Source: Streptomyces sp. NRRL S-118
Lineage (GTDB): Bacteria > Actinomycetota > Actinomycetes > Streptomycetales > Streptomycetaceae
Length of the DNA stretch: 8,045 nucleotides
NCBI RefSeq assembly: GCF_000716335.1
Contig: NZ_JOBL01000277.1
Span: forward strand, 1-8,045
Direction: 5' to 3'
This document shows, piece after piece, positions 5,843 through 8,045 of this stretch. A program made the translations under genes and the position numbers. The notes beneath the pieces are model-generated. The model had not been told where the DNA came from. It saw nothing but the letters and a program-made list of their open reading frames with translations, and did not search any database. The first letter of the stretch is position 1. Every line of letters starts with the position of its first letter.

Positions 5843-7128
5843 ACGGCCGCCTCGACCGGCTGCCCCGGCCTGTGCTGGGCGACGACCCGGGACTTCGCCA
5901 CCAGGTACGGGTGGTCCTGCGCCGGCGTGAGCTTCGCGCCGAGCCGCAGGGCCAGCAGCGTGATGCCCAGCGAGAAGAGCACGAAGGTCACGATGTACGG
6001 CCCGTGCAGCGCGGCTCCCATGGGCCCGCCCACGGCCGGCCCGACCGCCAGCGCGAGCTGCTTGACCAGCGCGAACGCCGAGTTGTACTGCCCGACCATC
6101 GACTCCGGCGCCAGATCGGCGACCAGCGGTGCCACGGTCGGCGACAGCATCGCCTCGCCCAGCCCGAACAGGCCGTACGTGGTGACGAACGCCGCCGTCG
6201 CCATGGCCTGGCTGCCGTGCCCGAGCCCGGCGTACCCCGCGAAGAGCCACGCCACCGCCCAGATCAGCCCGACGGCGGCGATCACCCGGGACCGCCGGCG
6301 CCGCTCCACGAAGCGCAGCACCAGGAACTGGGCGGCCACGATGACCGCCGTGTTGGCCGCCAGCGCGATGCCGAGCGTCGACGGCTCGATCCCTGCGGCC
6401 TCGGTGCCGTACGCCGCGAGCCCCGACTCGAACTGCCCGTAGCAGGCGAAGAACAGCACGAAGCCCAGCACGCACAGCTGCACCATGGCCCGGTGCCCGA
6501 GCAGCGCCCGCACGCCCCCCTTGCTCTCCGGGCGCGCATCCGTGATCGACGGCGTACGCGGCATCCGTACGGTGGCGGCGATGGCGGCCAGCACCAGGAA
6601 CATGGCGGCCTCGATGGAGAACAGCAGCAGGAAGCTGCCGGGCCTGCTCTCGTCGACGAGCTGCCCGCCGATGAGACCGCCGATGCCCAGCCCCAGGTTC
6701 TGCAGGAAGAACTGGAGGGCGAAGGCACGCGTACGGGTGGCCGTGGAGGAGCACCAGACGATCATGGTCGCGAGCGCCGGCTGCATCACCGCCGTACCGG
6801 CACCCAGCAGCGCCGCGGCCAGGACGACGGTGGGCACGCTCCCCGCCAGGCCCATGCCGAGCGCCCCGGCGGAGGCCAGCAGCGCGGCCACGACCAGCAC
6901 CGGAAGGGGGCCCCGCCGGTCGATCGCCCGCCCGGTGAAGGGCAGGACCACGAGGGCGGCCATGGCGAACACCGCCAGCACGGCCCCCGCCGTCCCGGCG
7001 CCCAGGTCCCGGACCTGAGCCACGTACACGTAGAGATACGGAACGGTGAACCCCAGCCCGAACGCGCTCAGCACGTTCCCCGCCTGGATCCGGCGCATCG
7101 CCGCGCCCATCGCCTCGGTCACACTCAC
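5839..7128 (-). CDS. MFS transporter (drug-efflux type)
   Basis: A 429-residue major facilitator transporter with about 12 hydrophobic helices, of the length usual for the proton-antiport DHA1 drug-efflux type. The motif A loop GRAIDRRGP is at residues 66-74, between helices 2 and 3. A Gly-rich helix (QNLGLGIGGLIGGQLVD, near 143-159) resembles the antiporter motif C. The second half has LGEAMLSPTVAPLVADLAPE and a Gly/Pro-rich VGPAVGGPMG helix. The central loop near 195-210 is polar. Substrate cannot be deduced. Divergence from a MarR regulator with overlapping promoters points to inducible efflux of a toxic or self-made compound. The start is uncertain: GTG 7128 is listed, GTG 7122 and ATG 7110 are in frame, and none has an ideal ribosome-binding site. 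Its TAA stop overlaps the TAG of the convergent phosphatase gene. Confidence 0.88.
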   Translation of the reverse strand: MSVTEAMGAAMRRIQAGNVLSAFGLGFTVPYLYVYVAQVRDLGAGTAGAVLAVFAMAALVVLPFTGRAIDRRGPLPVLVVAALLASAGALGMGLAGSVPTVVLAAALLGAGTAVMQPALATMIVWCSSTATRTRAFALQFFLQNLGLGIGGLIGGQLVDESRPGSFLLLFSIEAAMFLVLAAIAATVRMPRTPSITDARPESKGGVRALLGHRAMVQLCVLGFVLFFACYGQFESGLAAYGTEAAGIEPSTLGIALAANTAVIVAAQFLVLRFVERRRRSRVIAAVGLIWAVAWLFAGYAGLGHGSQAMATAAFVTTYGLFGLGEAMLSPTVAPLVADLAPESMVGQYNSAFALVKQLALAVGPAVGGPMGAALHGPYIVTFVLFSLGITLLALRLGAKLTPAQDHPYLVAKSRVVAQHRPGQPVEAAV

Positions 7129-7141
7129 CTGCTTCGGTTCG

Positions 7142-7154
7142 GAGGTCTTACCTC
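7142..7154 (-). repeat. Small hairpin in the MFS leader
   Basis: GAGGT and ACCTC are perfect 5-bp arms around a three-base loop. It lies in the predicted 5' leader of the MFS transcript, about 15 nt upstream of the start codon, and could influence translation. The short arms make chance occurrence possible. Confidence 0.3.
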
Positions 7155-7158
7155 GGAA

Positions 7159-7210
7159 GACTTCAACACTAAAGTTCGATGCTTAACTCTACACATCGAA
7201 GGACTTCAAC
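7159..7210. repeat. Direct repeat GACTTCAAC flanking the divergent promoters
   Basis: GACTTCAAC occurs at 7159-7167 and 7202-7210, 43 bp apart (about four helical turns). The left copy also forms half of an imperfect palindrome, ACTT near 7160-7163 with AAGT near 7172-7175. The copies lie on either side of the 7175-7200 inverted repeat. This is suited to binding of two regulator dimers. Confidence 0.5.
7175..7200. promoter_or_regulatory. Candidate MarR operator (inverted repeat)
   Basis: TTCGATG (7175-7181) and CATCGAA (7194-7200) are perfect 7-bp arms around a 12-bp AT-richer spacer. The spacer contains the MFS -10, so a bound protein would block MFS transcription, and the right arm ends just before the marR -35. 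Position between a marR and its divergent target makes it the likely operator. Confidence 0.55.
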
Positions 7211-7215
7211 GCCAA
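7186..7215 (-). promoter_or_regulatory. Candidate MFS gene promoter
   Basis: On the minus strand, TTGGCG (7215-7210) is followed after 18 bp by TAGAGT (7191-7186), a strong Streptomyces-type -10. Transcription would begin near 7179, leaving a leader of about 50 nt. Its -35 touches the -35 of the divergent marR promoter. Confidence 0.55.
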
Positions 7216-7234
7216 GCCGCTTCCGTGGGATACT
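7205..7234 (+). promoter_or_regulatory. Candidate marR promoter giving a leaderless mRNA
   Basis: TTCAAC (7205-7210) and GATACT (7229-7234) are spaced by 18 bp. Transcription would start at about 7241-7242, the A of the marR ATG itself. No good ribosome-binding site is present (only GGGA 11 nt away), which agrees with leaderless translation. Confidence 0.5.
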
Positions 7235-7241
7235 CCTGCGC

Positions 7242-7781
7242 ATGTCCGCAACGCAGGAGCCGAGCCTCGACGAGCAGATCGCCGCCTACCAGCGCGAGTT
7301 CCGCGACCTGGATCCCCAGGTGGAGAAGGTCGTCTCGGCGCTCGGCCGGCTGAACCGCCGCATGAACGTGGCGTACGGCCGCCAGGTGGCCGAGCTCGGC
7401 ATCAGCAACGCCGAGTGGGAGGTCCTCAAGCACCTCGTCCTCTCCGGCGCCCCGTACCGCCTCGGCCCCGGCGAACTCGCCAAGCGGCTGGGGCTGACCC
7501 CCGCGGCCATGACCCACCGCATCGACCGCATGGCGGGCGAAGGACTGGTCACCCGCGACCGCGACGAGAACAACCGGGTACGGGTCATCGTGGAGCTGAC
7601 GGACGAGGGCCGCGCCAAGTGGCTCGAGGCGATGCGCATGGCGACCGCCTTCGAGGAGGACCTCCTCCAGGACCTGTCGAGCGAGGAACGCGCCGTCCTC
7701 GGCGAGCTCCTGATCCGCCTCCTGCGCCGGGTGGAACACGCCCAGCCGGACGCGGGCGGCCGCCTGACGGACCTCGACTGA
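7242..7781 (+). CDS. MarR-family transcriptional regulator
   Basis: A 179-residue MarR regulator. Helices at about 25-70 (QVEKVVSALGRLNRRMNVAY, then AELGISNAEWEVLKHLVLSG) lead into the winged helix-turn-helix: GPGELAKRLGLTPAAMTHRI at 75-94, then DRMAGEGLVTRDRDENNRVR at 95-114, whose Asp-Arg-Asp turn is the classic MarR wing. C-terminal helices at 120-168 complete the dimer interface. MarR dimers usually repress and are released by small phenolic or lipophilic ligands or by oxidation; no Cys is visible, which argues against a thiol-oxidation switch. It is divergent from the MFS gene with shared promoters, suggesting control of efflux and of itself. The ATG at 7242 is chosen over the in-frame ATG at 7179 because the latter would translate through the promoters and operator. 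Confidence 0.92.
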   Translation: MSATQEPSLDEQIAAYQREFRDLDPQVEKVVSALGRLNRRMNVAYGRQVAELGISNAEWEVLKHLVLSGAPYRLGPGELAKRLGLTPAAMTHRIDRMAGEGLVTRDRDENNRVRVIVELTDEGRAKWLEAMRMATAFEEDLLQDLSSEERAVLGELLIRLLRRVEHAQPDAGGRLTDLD

Positions 7782-7810
7782 CGCGCCCTCCCGGCCCGCC
7801 ACCAGGGGCC

Positions 7811-7839
7811 TTGACACGGCCCTTGCGGATCCGTAAGGT
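7811..7839 (+). promoter_or_regulatory. Strong sigma-70 promoter, probable stable-RNA P1
   Basis: A perfect -35 TTGACA (7811-7816) with a 17-bp spacer and -10 TAAGGT (7834-7839) lies 30 bp after the marR stop. It matches the principal (HrdB-type) promoter consensus unusually well. No protein gene follows within the window, so a structural RNA transcript is the likely product. Confidence 0.7.
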
Positions 7840-7885
7840 TCTTCGAGTTGTCACGGAGCCGGAACGGTTCTGCGACGGCCATCCC

Positions 7886-7899
7886 GCCGCGAACGCGGC
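7886..7899. repeat. GC hairpin in the stable-RNA upstream region
   Basis: GCCGC and GCGGC are perfect 5-bp arms around GAAC. It lies about 50 bp downstream of the first promoter and would be in its transcript. Such short GC hairpins are common by chance at this composition. Confidence 0.3.
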
Positions 7900-7931
7900 A
7901 CCCAAACCCTGCACGATCTCCCGACCGGGAC

Positions 7932-7953
7932 GAATTTCGGCATGCCGGAATTC
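7932..7953. repeat. 22-bp near-perfect palindrome between two promoters
   Basis: The arms GAATTTCGGCA and TGCCGGAATTC meet without a spacer at 7942/7943; 10 of 11 positions pair and the exception is a T/G pair. A TTCGAA palindrome follows at 7956-7961. The absence of a loop favours a protein-binding site over a hairpin. It lies just upstream of the second TAAGGT promoter. Confidence 0.65.
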
Positions 7954-7968
7954 ATTTCGAAGGCCCGA

Positions 7969-7998
7969 TTATGAGCCGCCCGGGAAATCCGCTAAGGT
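7969..7998 (+). promoter_or_regulatory. Second promoter, probable stable-RNA P2
   Basis: TTATGA (7969-7974) and TAAGGT (7993-7998) are spaced by 18 bp. The -10 is identical to that of the upstream promoter, as in tandem rRNA promoters. The -35 is weak, so an activator or the nearby palindrome may matter. Downstream bases (GGAACGTCGGAACGG) resemble Streptomyces rRNA leaders as I remember them. The RNA gene itself is beyond the window. Confidence 0.5.
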
Positions 7999-8013
7999 TT
8001 GGAACGTCGGAAC

Positions 8014-8026
8014 GGCCCAACGGGCC
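8014..8026 (+). repeat. Hairpin in the presumed stable-RNA leader
   Basis: GGCCC-AAC-GGGCC is a perfect 5-bp stem with a three-base loop, about 16 bp after the second -10. It would lie near the 5' end of the transcript and may protect or help process it. Low certainty because it is short. Confidence 0.35.
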
Positions 8027-8045
8027 CGGAAGACAAACCCGCTGA

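Noticed and set aside
4124..6754. An 876-codon open frame on the minus strand spanning the phosphatase and MFS genes
   Set aside because: It is low-complexity (Gly/Ala/Arg-rich), has no recognisable domain, and lies opposite or out of frame with two genes that have clear family motifs; such long shadow frames are normal at this GC content.
7179..7241. An upstream ATG extending MarR by 21 residues
   Set aside because: The extension would cover both promoters and the candidate operator and has no ribosome-binding site; its residues do not resemble a MarR N-terminus.
7863..7870. GAAC/GTTC resembling a LexA site
   Set aside because: The half-sites lie directly next to or one base from each other instead of being separated by four or more bases as in an actinobacterial SOS box.
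7848..8045. A 65-codon open frame near the right edge
   Set aside because: It runs through the palindrome and second promoter, has no family resemblance and no codon bias; the region looks regulatory.

Overview
The window is very GC-rich, codes with a strong G/C bias at third codon positions, and carries protein families typical of Streptomyces or a close relative: an extended ECF sigma factor, a PAS-SpoIIE phosphatase-ATPase fusion, a type II NADH dehydrogenase, and divergent MarR/MFS genes. Genus is inferred from composition and gene style, not from a database match.

Layout from left to right. (1) Bases 1-1195, minus strand: most of a sigma-70 family (ECF-like) sigma factor whose C-terminus carries a zinc-binding anti-sigma (ZAS-like) motif and then a hydrophobic segment; the gene runs off the left edge. 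(2) 1396-2238, minus: a TetR-family regulator with a long Gly/Thr-rich N-terminal extension. (3) 2239-2600: a divergent intergenic region with an imperfect TTGA/TCAA palindrome that overlaps a possible tetR promoter. (4) 2601-3989, plus: a type II NADH dehydrogenase (NDH-2). (5) 3990-4150: a compact regulatory region with an exact TTGTCAGTG element like the LexA-independent DNA-damage (RecA-NDp/PafBC) promoters of actinobacteria, a perfect 8-bp inverted repeat over its -10 and start, and a 15-bp tandem repeat. (6) 4151-5842, plus: a PAS-PP2C (SpoIIE)-HATPase regulatory protein. (7) 5839-7128, minus: a 12-helix MFS transporter that converges on the phosphatase gene so tightly that the two stop codons overlap. 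(8) 7129-7241: a divergent control region with two overlapping promoters and nested repeats. (9) 7242-7781, plus: a MarR regulator, probably made from a leaderless mRNA. (10) 7782-8045: non-coding DNA with two TAAGGT -10 promoters and a 22-bp near-perfect palindrome, which reads like the upstream region of a stable-RNA (rRNA or tRNA) operon beginning just beyond the right edge.

Three regulatory circuits can be proposed. TetR may control itself and the NDH-2 gene through the shared palindrome, tying NADH oxidation to a small-molecule signal. MarR probably represses itself and the divergent MFS efflux pump. The PAS-phosphatase-kinase protein is likely to act on anti-anti-sigma partners and may be induced by DNA damage. 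No mobile element, CRISPR array or complete RNA gene was seen inside the window.
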